A stretch of DNA of 64,000 nt from Methanosarcina sp. MSH10X1 (lineage in GTDB: Archaea > Halobacteriota > Methanosarcinia > Methanosarcinales > Methanosarcinaceae), in NCBI RefSeq assembly GCF_004099695.1, contig NZ_SCHL01000005.1:186001-250000 (forward strand), read 5' to 3'. Under the pieces are notes generated by a model, which did no database searches, had not been told where the DNA came from, and saw only the letters and a list, made by a program, of their open reading frames with translations. The translations under genes and the position numbers were made by a program. Of this stretch, positions 1-9,865 are shown one piece after another; position 1 is the stretch's first letter; each line of letters begins with the position of its first letter.

Positions 1-1
1 A

Positions 2-532
2 GTGATAAGGGTTGTGGATCATAACGTAGCTTTCGGGGTTTCCTCAGATGAAGGGGGAGAAGATGAATGGCCCTTAATCCTTACAAAGATAAAAGCCTGT
101 GATATCCTTGTTATAGCAACTCCCATCTGGTTTGGAGTCCTATCCTCTGTGGCGAAGATGGTAATTGAAAGGCTGGATGGGACTTACATGGAAGCAGATC
201 CCGAAACCGGTCAGTACCCACTTTATGGGAAGGCCGCAGGAGTTATCGTTACCGGCAATGAGGATGGGGCGCATGATGTCTGTTCAACCTTACTCTTTAA
301 CCTTACCCATCTGGGCTGCACCGTTCCTCCAAATGCAGACTGTTACTGGGTTGGTGATGCAGGACCGGGTCCAAGTTACATAGAAGCTGGAGGAGACAGG
401 CATCTCTATACAAATCGTACAGCCAGATATATGGCACACAATCTGGTATATTTTGCAAATTTACTCAGAAAAAACCCTATCCCTACAAACTTAAAGAATC
501 TTGATGAGGAGGCGAAGAAGGTAAGCGATTGA
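2..532 (+). CDS. NAD(P)H-dependent FMN reductase-like flavoprotein, 5' partial
   Basis: This is the C-terminal 176 residues of a flavodoxin-like (NADPH-dependent FMN reductase family) protein. The frame runs into the left edge, so the usual N-terminal phosphate-binding loop lies outside the window and the GTG at position 2 is probably internal. Visible family signs are the ATPIWFGVLSS stretch, the ERLDGTY segment, the VTGNEDGAH loop and a C-terminal NADCYWVGDAGPGPSY region. Such proteins bind FMN and pass electrons from NAD(P)H to quinones, metals or other acceptors. The substrate cannot be told from sequence. It stops 76 nt before the probable CDC48 start on the same strand. Confidence 0.8.
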   Translation: MIRVVDHNVAFGVSSDEGGEDEWPLILTKIKACDILVIATPIWFGVLSSVAKMVIERLDGTYMEADPETGQYPLYGKAAGVIVTGNEDGAHDVCSTLLFNLTHLGCTVPPNADCYWVGDAGPGPSYIEAGGDRHLYTNRTARYMAHNLVYFANLLRKNPIPTNLKNLDEEAKKVSD

Positions 533-608
533 TGCTGACCAGCCTGAAAGCTGCTTATTTTTTACAGAAGTCCTGAACACTTTTACTGATGAGATGGGGG
601 GTATTAGT

Positions 609-2903
609 TTGACTGATAGGGATAAAACAACAGTAAAATTGAAAGTTGCGGAAGCTGATCAACGGGATGTTGGAAAGGGCATTGTCCGGATAGACGAAAG
701 CTTCCGGGAAAAACTGGGCCTCAAGCCCTTTGATGTTGTGGAGATCAAAGGGGGGAAATCGACTTCAGCCCTGATAGGGCGTCCGTATCCGAGTGATTCG
801 GGGCTTGATATTATACGTATGGATGGGCTTATCCGCACCAATGCAAAAACCAGCATAGGAGAACATGTTGAGATTCGAAAAGCCGAGTGGAAAGAAGCAA
901 AGAGTGTAACTCTCGCACCGGTATCCAAAGGTATGCAAATCTACGCTCCTAGTGAAACCCTTAAAGCCGTATTCATGAACCGGACGGTTTCAAAGGGCGA
1001 CTTTATTTCAACTACGAGCTTAAGAAAATCGAGGGAAAGGGAGGCTTTGGGAAAAGGAGTAATGTTCGAAGATTTCTTCCAGGATTTTTTTGGCCAGGGT
1101 TTCGGGCCATCATTCGGGCTTGGAGAAATAAAACTGCAGGTAGTTTCTACCTCTCCGTCAGGAATAGTAAAGATTACAGACTTAACGCAGGTAGAGCTTC
1201 TGCCTGAAGCGACGGAAGTAACCCCTGAGCAGAATATTCCTTCTGTTATGTATGAAGACCTTGGTGGGGTTAAGGAAGCTATCGGCAAAGTCAGGGAAAT
1301 GATAGAGCTGCCTTTGAAGCATCCGGAACTCTTTGACAGGCTCGGGATCGATGCCCCTAAAGGAGTATTGCTCCACGGCCCGCCCGGAACGGGCAAGACA
1401 ATGCTTGCGAAGGCAGTTGCCAATGAATCTGATGCCTATTTCATTTCTATCAACGGCCCGGAAATTATGTCCAAATACTATGGGGAATCCGAAAGGGCTA
1501 TCAGGGAAATCTTCGAGGATGCAGAGAATAATGCTCCTGCGATTATTTTCCTCGACGAAATTGATTCAATTGCTCCCAAGAGAGCCGAGGTAACCGGAGA
1601 AGTCGAAAGAAGGGTAGTCGCTCAACTTCTCTCCCTGATGGACGGACTTAAAGCTCGCAAGAATGTAATCGTTATAGGGTCAACCAACCGTCCTGAAGCC
1701 CTGGATGTAGCACTCCGCCGCCCGGGCAGGTTTGACCGGGAAATTGAACTAAGGGTCCCGGATACAGACGGAAGGCTGGAAATTTTCCAGATCCATACAA
1801 GGGGAATGCCTCTTGCAGACGATGTAAACCTTATGGATTTTGCTCAAATCACGTACGGGTTCGTAGGAGCTGACATCGCTGCCCTGTGCAGGGAAGCCGC
1901 TATGAGCTCTCTGAGACGGGTTCTGCCGAAAATTAATCTCAACGAACCTGAGATTCCGGCTGAGATCCTGGATTCCCTTCAGGTAATAAGGGAAGATTTC
2001 GAAAATGCTCTTAAGGACGTCCAGCCCTCGGCAATAAGGGAGATCCTCATCGAAGTGCCCACGGTCAGCTGGGATGATGTCGGAGGTCTGGAAGAAGTAA
2101 AAAGGCTACTGAAAGAGGTAGTGGAATGGCCCCTTAAGAGTCCGGAATCTTACAGGGATATAGGAGTTGAAGCCCCTAAGGGTGTCCTGCTATACGGACC
2201 TCCAGGTACGGGAAAGACGCTGCTTGCAAAGGCAATAGCCCATGAATCGGATGCGAACTTTATCACAGCCAAGGGAAGCGATCTGCTCTCCAAATGGTAC
2301 GGGGAATCCGAAAAAAGGATTGCTGAGGTTTTCACACGGGCAAGGCAGGTAGCTCCCTCGATTATCTTTCTGGATGAACTTGACTCACTTGCTCCCATTC
2401 GTGGGGCTTCCACAGGGGAGCCTCAGGTTACGGCTAGAATTCTTAATCAATTGCTTTCCGAAATGGACGGACTTGAAGAACTCAGGGCTGTAGTAGTAAT
2501 TGGCGCAACCAATCGCCCTGACGTCATCGATCCTGCGCTTATCCGGCCAGGGCGTTTTGATGAGCTGATTCTTGTTCCGATCCCTGATGAAGGAGCTCGC
2601 AGGGAAATTTTTAAAGTCCACACCGGGAAAATGGCACTTGCAGAAGATGTGGACATTGAGAAACTCGTTTCCATGACAGATCAATATACAGGTGCAGACA
2701 TTGCAGCCTTGTGCAAGAAGGCTGGGAGGCTTGCCCTGCGTGAGGACCTTCACGCAAAAAGTGTCAGGCAGAGGCATTTCCTTAAAGCGATTGCAGAAAC
2801 CGGTCCTTCAGTTACTCCGGATACGATGAAATATTACGAAGCTATAAAAGGCGAACTCAGGACAAGAAAATCAAAGGAGATCGAGAACCCCTCTTACATT
2901 TGA
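609..2903 (+). CDS. CDC48/VCP-type double AAA+ ATPase
   Basis: This is a hexameric unfoldase that extracts and unfolds proteins, and in archaea it can feed the proteasome. An N domain (about residues 1-200) is followed by two AAA+ modules. D1 has GPPGTGKT near 257 and IIFLDE near 312. D2 has GPPGTGKT near 530 and IIFLDE near 585. Both carry the RPGRFD arginine-finger segment. TTG 609 is preferred over the in-frame ATG 594 because a run of six G lies 7 nt upstream of it and overlaps that ATG. Odd points are a Phe/Gly-rich insertion in the N domain (about 145-172) and a C-terminus ending Ser-Tyr-Ile, close to but not matching the hydrophobic-Tyr-X proteasome-docking motif. Confidence 0.95.
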   Translation: MTDRDKTTVKLKVAEADQRDVGKGIVRIDESFREKLGLKPFDVVEIKGGKSTSALIGRPYPSDSGLDIIRMDGLIRTNAKTSIGEHVEIRKAEWKEAKSVTLAPVSKGMQIYAPSETLKAVFMNRTVSKGDFISTTSLRKSREREALGKGVMFEDFFQDFFGQGFGPSFGLGEIKLQVVSTSPSGIVKITDLTQVELLPEATEVTPEQNIPSVMYEDLGGVKEAIGKVREMIELPLKHPELFDRLGIDAPKGVLLHGPPGTGKTMLAKAVANESDAYFISINGPEIMSKYYGESERAIREIFEDAENNAPAIIFLDEIDSIAPKRAEVTGEVERRVVAQLLSLMDGLKARKNVIVIGSTNRPEALDVALRRPGRFDREIELRVPDTDGRLEIFQIHTRGMPLADDVNLMDFAQITYGFVGADIAALCREAAMSSLRRVLPKINLNEPEIPAEILDSLQVIREDFENALKDVQPSAIREILIEVPTVSWDDVGGLEEVKRLLKEVVEWPLKSPESYRDIGVEAPKGVLLYGPPGTGKTLLAKAIAHESDANFITAKGSDLLSKWYGESEKRIAEVFTRARQVAPSIIFLDELDSLAPIRGASTGEPQVTARILNQLLSEMDGLEELRAVVVIGATNRPDVIDPALIRPGRFDELILVPIPDEGARREIFKVHTGKMALAEDVDIEKLVSMTDQYTGADIAALCKKAGRLALREDLHAKSVRQRHFLKAIAETGPSVTPDTMKYYEAIKGELRTRKSKEIENPSYI

Positions 2904-3228
2904 TTAGAACGGGGTGAGAACGGAAGGATACGGTTTTATCTTTTCCTTCTTTTTTCCTTCTTATCTGTTAACTTATTTCTACCTGTATAACTATTAAGTT
3001 ATTTTTTTCTTACCTCTTTATCAGCTTACTTTTTCGTTTATTTATAAATTTTTTCTTTTGCAATCTTATCTATTTTTTAAATATTGTTTTTGTATTCGCT
3101 AAGCTTTAAGGTTGACCGGTTTTCAAATTCTCTACTTTTTTACCGTTCTGTACTGTAAAGTCTCTCTGAAGACGATTATGTGGATTAAATATTCTTCTAT
3201 ATTTAAACTTTAAGAATTATGTTAACCA
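2904..3228. other. AT-rich intergenic region with T-tracts
   Basis: No gene is seen. The first 150 nt after CDC48 hold several runs of five or more T on the coding strand, as expected for archaeal transcription termination. The distal part leads into the promoter of the HTH-CBS gene, with TATA-like A/T stretches near 3199-3206. Confidence 0.6.
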
Positions 3229-3245
3229 ATGATATTAAATATCAT
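3229..3245. promoter_or_regulatory. 17-bp palindrome, candidate operator of the HTH-CBS gene
   Basis: The sequence atgatattaaatatcat is an inverted repeat with 8-bp arms around one central base. It ends 20 nt before the ATG of an HTH-domain gene and about 25 nt after a TATA-like stretch, so it would sit at or near the transcription start. Autoregulation by the adjacent HTH protein is an inference from position and symmetry. Confidence 0.45.
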
Positions 3246-3265
3246 AATTACTATCGGTAATATAT

Positions 3266-3829
3266 ATGCAGCTTCCAACACCCGAAGATCTTAAAAAAAA
3301 AAGGAATGAACTCGGGCTTACCCAGAGCGACCTGGCTAAGAGGGCAGGAGTTAGCCAGCCCCTTATAGCTCGTATTGAATCGGGAGATGTAGACCCCCGG
3401 CTTTCGACTGTCCGGAAAATTCTTGATGCTTTTGAGGAAGTTGAAAAGGAACAGCAGATTATTATAAGAGATCTGATGCATTCCCCTGTGATTCATGTTT
3501 CTCCGGATGATTCCGTGGAAGAAGTAGTAAACCTTATGCATGGTCATGGTTTCTCACAGGTTCCTGTGCTTGATAGGGACATACCGGTTGGAAGTGTTTC
3601 GGAAGATATGATAGTAAAATTAATGTCTGAAAGTAAGAAAAAATCAATTTCCCAGTTGAAAGTTTCTGAGATAATGGGGGAGTCCTTCCCTGCAGTATCA
3701 CCAGGTATTTCAATTTCAGTCGTTTCACATATCCTGGAAGGAAATCCTGCTGTGCTGGTGGTAGAAAAAGGAACGGTTATTGGCGTCGTAACAAAACACG
3801 ACGTTATGAAGCTCCTCCAGGGGCAGTGA
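3266..3829 (+). CDS. HTH (XRE-type) transcriptional regulator with two CBS domains
   Basis: The protein has 187 residues. An XRE/Cro-type helix-turn-helix occupies about residues 8-65 (LTQSDLAKRAGVSQPLIARI), followed by a CBS pair at about 68-185 with typical sequences such as SPVIHVSPDDSVEEVVNLM and GVVTKHDVMKLL. This is a common archaeal architecture in which adenine-nucleotide or similar ligand binding by CBS domains is thought to control DNA binding. Target genes are unknown. The ATG has no clear SD and the message may be almost leaderless. A 17-bp palindrome lies immediately upstream. The gene stands alone between CDC48 and the aminotransferase, on the same strand. Confidence 0.92.
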   Translation: MQLPTPEDLKKKRNELGLTQSDLAKRAGVSQPLIARIESGDVDPRLSTVRKILDAFEEVEKEQQIIIRDLMHSPVIHVSPDDSVEEVVNLMHGHGFSQVPVLDRDIPVGSVSEDMIVKLMSESKKKSISQLKVSEIMGESFPAVSPGISISVVSHILEGNPAVLVVEKGTVIGVVTKHDVMKLLQGQ

Positions 3830-4148
3830 TAGGAATCCGTTCTTCTTGCAGGGCGGTATTCCGGAATACGCATGGAAAGCACATCAATTATATACTAGAA
3901 TTCAATTAAACCTGAACTCTAAATGGAATTTAAAGCTCAACCTTTCCAAAATAACTTAATTTAATTAATCCTGTTAAAACTCTTCAGGATGATACTGCAG
4001 GGCCTTTCGGGCATACTGTGTAATGCTGATATAACTTTGAGTTACTTTAAACCTGCAGGATTATTAAATTACAGAATTAACACAAACCTGCTTAAACAAA
4101 TAAAAAACAAAATCGATTAAATCTTTGAAAATGCGGAGCATAATACAT

Positions 4149-5300
4149 ATGGATCTGGAAGATACTCTTCTCATGATGCCTGGTCCCGTACCTGTTGCAC
4201 CCAGAGTCCTTAGAGCAATGTCAAAACCGATGATCAACCACCGGAGTGCGGAATTTGCCGGAATTTATACCGATTGCAGGGAAATCCTTTCCAGCGTTTT
4301 CCAGACAAAGAACGATATCTTTTTGCTCAGTGGCTCGGGAACGGCAGGAATGGAAGCTGCTGTAGGATCTGTAGCCGGAAACGGGGACAAAATTATTGCA
4401 ATAGAAAACGGTAAGTTCGGAGAGCGCTTCAAAGATATTGCAGCTCTTTACGCAGATGTCGTTCCTGCTGTATTCGAATGGGGTCTTCCGATTGACCTTG
4501 AAATTGTTAAGGAAAAACTCGAAGAAGGAGCCAAAGCCATCACACTCGTCCATAACGAGACGTCTGCAGGCATACTTAACCCGGCAGTAGAAATTGGCAA
4601 ACTTGCCAAAAAGCATGATGCCCTTTTTATTATGGACGGCGTGACCTCCGTTGGGGGAGACAATGTTAGAGTCGATGAATGGGGAGTTGACATTGCAGTT
4701 GTAGGTTCACAGAAGTGCCTTGCAGCTCCTCCCGGACTTTCAGTCGTTTCTGTAAGTGAAAGAGCTTTTGAGGCTATGAAAGACGTAACAAAAAAACCCT
4801 ACTACAACGATCTCCTGGCATATAAAAAGAGTGGGGACAAACCCAGGCCGGAAACACCTTATACTCCTGCAATTCCTCTCTTCTACGCACTTCAGGAAGC
4901 TCTGCATATCGTAAAAGAGGAAGGTATGGAGGCAAGAATCAAGAGGCACAGAATCCTTTCCGAAGCCGTAAGAGCGGCAACTGCCGCTCTTAACATTGAA
5001 ATGTTCCCTCAGCTTAATGAATACAGCCACTACTCCAATACCATCTCTGCTATGAAAGCTCCTGCAGGCATTGATAGTGAGGATATAAAGAACGATATGA
5101 AGAAGCGAGGCGTAATTATTGCAGGTGGGCAGGAACGTCTTAAAAGCAAGATTTTCAGAATAGGATGCATGGGAAATGTCACCGCAAGGGACGTACTCTC
5201 AACCATCCAGCAACTGGAGATCGTACTGAACAAACGTGGTTACGTTGACAGCCTGGGAGCAGGTACAGAAGCTGCAACCAGGGTTATTGACAGAGCCTGA
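4149..5300 (+). CDS. Class V pyridoxal-phosphate aminotransferase (alanine-glyoxylate / serine-pyruvate type)
   Basis: This is a PLP-dependent aminotransferase of fold type I, class V, about 383 residues. The N-terminal MMPGPVPVAPRVL segment and SGSGTAGMEAA phosphate loop are typical. The PLP lysine is expected in VVGSQKCLAAPPG. Members transaminate small amino acids and oxo acids (alanine/glyoxylate, serine/pyruvate, sometimes phosphoserine), so the true substrate is open. Starts at TTG 4125, ATG 4131 and ATG 4149 are in frame. ATG 4149 is chosen because GGAG lies about 10 nt upstream. Roughly 300 nt of gene-free AT-rich DNA precede it. ribC follows after 84 nt, so co-transcription with the flavin genes is possible. 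Confidence 0.9.
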   Translation: MDLEDTLLMMPGPVPVAPRVLRAMSKPMINHRSAEFAGIYTDCREILSSVFQTKNDIFLLSGSGTAGMEAAVGSVAGNGDKIIAIENGKFGERFKDIAALYADVVPAVFEWGLPIDLEIVKEKLEEGAKAITLVHNETSAGILNPAVEIGKLAKKHDALFIMDGVTSVGGDNVRVDEWGVDIAVVGSQKCLAAPPGLSVVSVSERAFEAMKDVTKKPYYNDLLAYKKSGDKPRPETPYTPAIPLFYALQEALHIVKEEGMEARIKRHRILSEAVRAATAALNIEMFPQLNEYSHYSNTISAMKAPAGIDSEDIKNDMKKRGVIIAGGQERLKSKIFRIGCMGNVTARDVLSTIQQLEIVLNKRGYVDSLGAGTEAATRVIDRA

Positions 5301-5366
5301 ATGGGATAAAAAAATCATAGATTTACCAGCCTTTTCAGGAAAACCCGGAAAAAGATTTAATCTTGA

Positions 5367-5849
<483 letters not shown>

Positions 5850-5888
5850 AGCATTTTAAGTAAAAACAAAGACTGGAGACCTTATTAG

Positions 5889-6293
5889 ATGACTATCAGC
5901 CTAGGATTTGTTGTAGCTGAATTTAACAGGGATCTGACCTATCAGATGGAACTGCTAGGAAGAGAACACGCGGAGTTCCTGGGGGCAACAGTTAAAGAGA
6001 CAATTCTTGTTCCTGGGGTCTTTGACATGCCCCTTGCAATCAAGAAGCTTTGCCAGAGGGACGACATCGATGCCGTGGTTACTGTAGGATCTGTAATTGA
6101 AGGTGAGACTGATCATGACCAGGTGGTTATGCAGCATGCTGCAAGAAAGATTATGGATCTTTCTCTTGAGTTTAATAAGCCTGTAACTCTCGGAATTCCT
6201 GGCCCGGGCATGACTCGCATGGCGGCTCATGAACGTGTGGACTATGCAAAGCGGGCAGTTGAAGCTGCGGTAAAGCTGGTGCGGCGGCTGTGA
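5889..6293 (+). CDS. ribH: 6,7-dimethyl-8-ribityllumazine synthase
   Basis: This condenses 5-amino-6-ribitylamino-uracil with dihydroxybutanone phosphate to form the lumazine used by RibC. The protein has 134 residues, short but normal for archaeal RibH. It shows the family's [16 protein letters not shown] start, the [13 protein letters not shown] segment, and the [17 protein letters not shown] loop that carries the conserved phosphate-site and histidine residues. GGAGACC lies 11 nt before the ATG. It follows ribC closely on the same strand and is followed after 55 nt by an aminotransferase gene. Confidence 0.95.
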   Translation: MTISLGFVVAEFNRDLTYQMELLGREHAEFLGATVKETILVPGVFDMPLAIKKLCQRDDIDAVVTVGSVIEGETDHDQVVMQHAARKIMDLSLEFNKPVTLGIPGPGMTRMAAHERVDYAKRAVEAAVKLVRRL

Positions 6294-6348
6294 ATTTCTA
6301 TACTATCCTAAATAAGCTAGCAAAATGTAAAAAACCAGGACCATCCCT

Positions 6349-7491
6349 ATGACATCCGCAAGGCTCAAGCGTGTAGAAGAATCCGCAACGATAAGGATCT
6401 CCAACATTGCAACCAGAATGATTAAAGAGGGTACAGACGTCATCAACTTCAGCCTTGGTGAACCTGATTTCAACACCCCGAAAAATATCTGCGATGCTGC
6501 GGCAAAGGCCATGTATGAGGGAAAAACCCACTATGCCCCTTCTGGAGGTATCCCGGAGCTAAGGGCAGCCATTGCCGAAAAACTGAGGACGGAAAACAAT
6601 CTCGATGTAACCGAGACAGGCGTGCTTGTCACCCCGGGCGCAAAACAGGGAATTTTTGAGATAATGATGGGTGTCCTTGATGACGGGGACCAGGCTCTTC
6701 TGTTTGACCCGGCATGGGTAACTTATGACGCATGTATACGTTTTGCAGGGGCGGAAACGGTCTGGATTCCAACAGTGCCTGAAAAAGGTTTCATTCCTGA
6801 CAATTTTCAAGATTATATAACTGACAAAACCAAGCTCATTGTTGTAAATAGTCCGGGAAACCCAACAGGTGGGGTCTTTGGAAAGAAGACTTTACAATGC
6901 ATTGCCGACCTTGCAATTGACCATGACCTTACAGTGGTCTCTGATGAAATTTATGAGAAAATCATCTATGACAGAGAGCACATCAGTATTGGCAGCTTTG
7001 ATGGGATGCAGGAGAGAACCATCACCGTAAACGGCTTTTCCAAGGCATATGCCATGACAGGCTGGAGACTTGGCTACCTGACTGCTCCTCCTGAGATTCT
7101 AAAACTTCTACTTAAAATCCAGTCTCATTCAGTGAGCAGTGCAACCACATTTGTTCAATATGGTGGGCTAGAGGCTCTTCAGGGCCCTCAGGATAGCGTT
7201 AAAGCAATGGTTGATCGTTTCAAAGTAAGGCGCGATGTCCTTATCGACGGCCTTAACAAAATGGGACTTGAATGCAAAAAGCCTGAGGGAGCTTTCTATG
7301 CTTTTGCTAATGTCAGCGAGTATGGAAATGGGACTGAGGTTGCAGAAAGACTTTTGAAAGAAGCTCAGGTGGCAGTTACGCCTGGAATCGCTTTTGGTTC
7401 ATCTGGCGAAGACTTCATCAGGGTCTCATACGCAACGTCAATTGATAGAATCAGGGAAGCCCTTGAGAGACTTGAAACGGTATTTTCATAA
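6349..7491 (+). CDS. Class I aminotransferase, probable aspartate aminotransferase
   Basis: This is a fold type I PLP aminotransferase of 380 residues. Diagnostic segments are INFSLGEPDFNTP, the VVNSPGNPTGGVF loop, DEIYEKIIYD, and the PLP-lysine motif GFSKAYAMTGWRLGY. The C-terminal arginine for substrate carboxylate binding is expected in EDFIRVSYATS. The most likely reaction is aspartate/2-oxoglutarate transamination, but archaeal members of this subfamily can be broad. It may be co-transcribed with ribH. A hairpin immediately after the stop codon probably ends the transcript, facing the convergent ribL gene. Confidence 0.9.
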   Translation: MTSARLKRVEESATIRISNIATRMIKEGTDVINFSLGEPDFNTPKNICDAAAKAMYEGKTHYAPSGGIPELRAAIAEKLRTENNLDVTETGVLVTPGAKQGIFEIMMGVLDDGDQALLFDPAWVTYDACIRFAGAETVWIPTVPEKGFIPDNFQDYITDKTKLIVVNSPGNPTGGVFGKKTLQCIADLAIDHDLTVVSDEIYEKIIYDREHISIGSFDGMQERTITVNGFSKAYAMTGWRLGYLTAPPEILKLLLKIQSHSVSSATTFVQYGGLEALQGPQDSVKAMVDRFKVRRDVLIDGLNKMGLECKKPEGAFYAFANVSEYGNGTEVAERLLKEAQVAVTPGIAFGSSGEDFIRVSYATSIDRIREALERLETVFS

Positions 7492-7509
7492 ATTGAATAC
7501 AGTAACTTT

Positions 7510-7526
7510 TCTCCTTTCAAAGGAGA
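7510..7526. terminator. Hairpin between convergent aminotransferase and ribL genes
   Basis: The sequence tctcctttcaaaggaga is a near-perfect inverted repeat, 19 nt after the aminotransferase stop and 51 nt past the ribL stop on the other strand. Position suggests a bidirectional transcript end. The loop is very small and there is no long T-run, so this is tentative. Confidence 0.4.
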
Positions 7527-7577
7527 GAGTAAAGATTAACAGGTATTGATTGAACCGGGCTTAATGGTAAGGGCAGT

Positions 7578-7997
7578 TTACCCATACCTTTTAAGCACCT
7601 CTTTTATGATTGCACCTGTACTGCAGAGTGGACATTCCTTCGAAAGTGGGATCCTTACCACATTTGCGGGAAGTCCTCTTTTAGTAAGTTCTTTTTCCAG
7701 AAGCTTGCTGTCAAAGCGCTGGTCATAACCCAGGGCGATGGTATCCGGCCTGATTTGTTTCAGGGGTTCAAACATATCTTTTTCGCTGCCAAGAAGCGCC
7801 TTATCAACCATCCCGAGTGCATTTACCATCTCCAGCCGCTGCTCCTCGGGTACGATCGGTTTTGGCTTGTGAGTTACGTTCGAATCTCTCGCAACAATAA
7901 CGAAAAGCTCATCTCCCAGAGCTCTTGCCTGGGTCAGAAAATAAACATGTCCGGGGTGAAGAAGGTCAAAAGTCCCGGTAGCAAGTATACGCGTCAA
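7578..7997 (-). CDS. ribL: FAD synthase, archaeal RibL type
   Basis: This archaeal cytidylyltransferase-like enzyme transfers AMP from ATP to FMN to make FAD. The HxGH nucleotidyl-transfer motif is in LATGTFDLLHPGHVYFL at the N-terminus, and the second family motif appears as STGAIIKEVLKR at the C-terminus. Cysteines in SKECPLCSTG match those known in RibL. The open frame extends to 8090, but TTG 7997 is preferred. It is preceded at 6 nt by AGGTGAT on the minus strand and gives a protein starting M-T-R-I-L-A-T-G, 139 residues, the normal form of the family. It converges on the riboflavin gene group, giving RibH, RibC and RibL within 3 kb. Confidence 0.92.
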   Translation of the reverse strand: MTRILATGTFDLLHPGHVYFLTQARALGDELFVIVARDSNVTHKPKPIVPEEQRLEMVNALGMVDKALLGSEKDMFEPLKQIRPDTIALGYDQRFDSKLLEKELTKRGLPANVVRIPLSKECPLCSTGAIIKEVLKRYG

Positions 7998-8160
7998 CGG
8001 ATCACCTGGCCTCGGGTATATCCTGTAAGCATAAGAAACTAACTGAAAATAATCCTGCCTGGAACCAGGAATGAAGTTCAGATTATTCAAACTGTATACT
8101 GTTGAACTATTATGATCTATTTATAGCCGGCTTATTTAATGAGAGAATTTCAAATTCTCG

Positions 8161-8173
8161 CAAGTAATATATA
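8161..8173 (+). promoter_or_regulatory. Upstream copy of a 13-bp TATA-like element
   Basis: The 13-mer caagtaatatata occurs here and again, identically, at 8296-8308. Both look like a purine-rich BRE followed by a TATA box. Two promoters for the homocysteine operon, 135 bp apart, are one reading. A small frame of 63 codons begins just after this copy but is not convincing as a gene. Confidence 0.4.
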
Positions 8174-8295
8174 TGGCTCGTAAATATGATTATTGTTTAT
8201 CAAACTCAGAACATAAAATTGGAAATCTGAAGAAAATCAAATTCAGATACAGCTTTTTGCTTTTTCTGGCAGAGCTGTTACCCTCTGGATTATCA

Positions 8296-8308
8296 CAAGT
8301 AATATATA
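8296..8308 (+). promoter_or_regulatory. BRE/TATA promoter of the homocysteine biosynthesis operon
   Basis: The second copy of caagtaatatata is placed so that transcription would start about 25 nt downstream, near 8330. That gives a leader of about 30 nt before the ATG at 8361, which contains the SD AGGAGA. The spacing is standard for an archaeal promoter. Confidence 0.55.
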
Positions 8309-8360
8309 ATTCTAATAAATATTACTATCTAGATAAATTTATAAGAAGAGGAGACCCCCA

Positions 8361-9863
8361 ATGATTAAAAAATCGATTCATGAGATTAATAGAAAAATTG
8401 AAGATGGAAGCGTCAATGTTGTGACAGCCGAGGAAATGGTCACAATTGTTGAGGAACTTGGCGCGGAAGGGGCTGCAAGGGAAGTGGATGTAGTTACCAC
8501 AGGCACATTCGGAGCTATGTGTTCATCCGGTTTAATGCTCAACCTCGGGCATTCCGAGCCCCCTATTAAAATTCAGAAACTCTGGTTTAACAATGTAGAA
8601 GCATATAGCGGATTAGCAGCCGTAGATGCTTACCTGGGTGCCGCCCAGATATCTGAAACACGGGGAATCCAGTATGGAGGAGCTCAAGTTATTGAAGATC
8701 TCCTCAGGGGCAAAGAGATCAATGTCCATGCGACTTCTTATGGAACAGACTGTTATCCAAGGAAAGTGCTTGATACGACAATTAACATTGAAGACCTTAA
8801 CGAAGCTGTTCTTATAAACCCCAGGAATGCCTACCAGAAATATGGAGCAGCAACTAACAGTTCCAAAAGGATTCTGAACACTTACATGGGCGAGCTCCTG
8901 CCAAATTTCGGAAATGTAACCTATTCCGGGGCAGGCGTACTTTCTCCTCTTTCAAACGATCCGAACTATGAGACTATAGGCATGGGAACAAGAATTTTCA
9001 TAGGGGGAGCCCAGGGTTATGTTATAGGCAGCGGGACTCAACATTCTCCCTCTTCAGGTTTCGGGACTCTCATGCTTAAAGGTAACCTGAAGGAGATGAG
9101 CCCTGATTATTTGAGGGCTGCCTCCTTTGCAGGATACGGAACTACCCTCTATATGGGTATCGGAATCCCTATTCCTATCCTCAATGAAAAACTTGCTGCC
9201 GCAACTGCAGTACGTGATGAAGATATCACAACCAGCATTCAGGATTATGCTGTGGGAAGCCGGGACAAGCCGGTTATCAAAGAGGTAAATTATGCCGAAC
9301 TCAGGTCAGGCTCGGTGCATATTAATGATAAAGATGTGCCTACTTCTTCCCTTTCCAGTTTCAAGAATGCGAGAAAAATTGCAAATGAGCTAAAAGAGTG
9401 GGTTAAGCACGGAAAATTCTTTGTCAGCATGCCTGTGGAAAGCTTGTCCGCTAAAGGGTTTGCCAGACCTATGAAGCAGACTCATGCCGTACCTCTCGTA
9501 AAAGATGTGATGTCCAGCTTTTTTGTGACAATCAAAAAAGATCAAACGGTTCAGGACGCGGCTAAGAAGATCTGGGAAAATTCTTTTAACCACCTGGCTG
9601 TGATTTCTGATACTGGCGAACTGGTCGGGATCCTGACTGCCTGGGATATTTCCAAGGCTGTTGCAGAGAATTGTTTTGATTCGGTGGAAAGCGTTATGAC
9701 GAGAAAGGTCCTTACCTGCGCTCCGAACGAACCTGTGGATCTTGCGGCCAGGCGGTTGGACCGGTATGGGGTGTCTGCAATGCCGGTGATCGATACCCAG
9801 AGGCGGGTCCTCGGAATAATAACAAGCGATAACATAAGCAAGCTCCTTGCAAGGAGGTACTGA
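8361..9863 (+). CDS. L-aspartate semialdehyde sulfurtransferase (homocysteine biosynthesis, DUF39) with CBS pair
   Basis: This is the homologue of M. acetivorans MA1821, which together with its ferredoxin partner makes homocysteine from aspartate semialdehyde and sulfide. The 500-residue protein has the DUF39 domain at about 1-370. Cys54 (GAMCSSG) and Cys131 (TDCYPRK) sit where the reactive cysteines of this family are expected. A CBS-domain pair fills about 385-500. GAGGAGA lies about 8 nt before the ATG. The ferredoxin gene begins 2 nt after the stop, so the two are translated from one message. The CBS domains suggest nucleotide or S-adenosylmethionine control, which is inference. Confidence 0.95.
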   Translation: MIKKSIHEINRKIEDGSVNVVTAEEMVTIVEELGAEGAAREVDVVTTGTFGAMCSSGLMLNLGHSEPPIKIQKLWFNNVEAYSGLAAVDAYLGAAQISETRGIQYGGAQVIEDLLRGKEINVHATSYGTDCYPRKVLDTTINIEDLNEAVLINPRNAYQKYGAATNSSKRILNTYMGELLPNFGNVTYSGAGVLSPLSNDPNYETIGMGTRIFIGGAQGYVIGSGTQHSPSSGFGTLMLKGNLKEMSPDYLRAASFAGYGTTLYMGIGIPIPILNEKLAAATAVRDEDITTSIQDYAVGSRDKPVIKEVNYAELRSGSVHINDKDVPTSSLSSFKNARKIANELKEWVKHGKFFVSMPVESLSAKGFARPMKQTHAVPLVKDVMSSFFVTIKKDQTVQDAAKKIWENSFNHLAVISDTGELVGILTAWDISKAVAENCFDSVESVMTRKVLTCAPNEPVDLAARRLDRYGVSAMPVIDTQRRVLGIITSDNISKLLARRY

Positions 9864-9865
9864 GC

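Noticed and set aside
8173-8364. 63-codon frame overlapping the homocysteine gene start
   Set aside because: No SD, unrecognised product, and it covers the main promoter of the operon.
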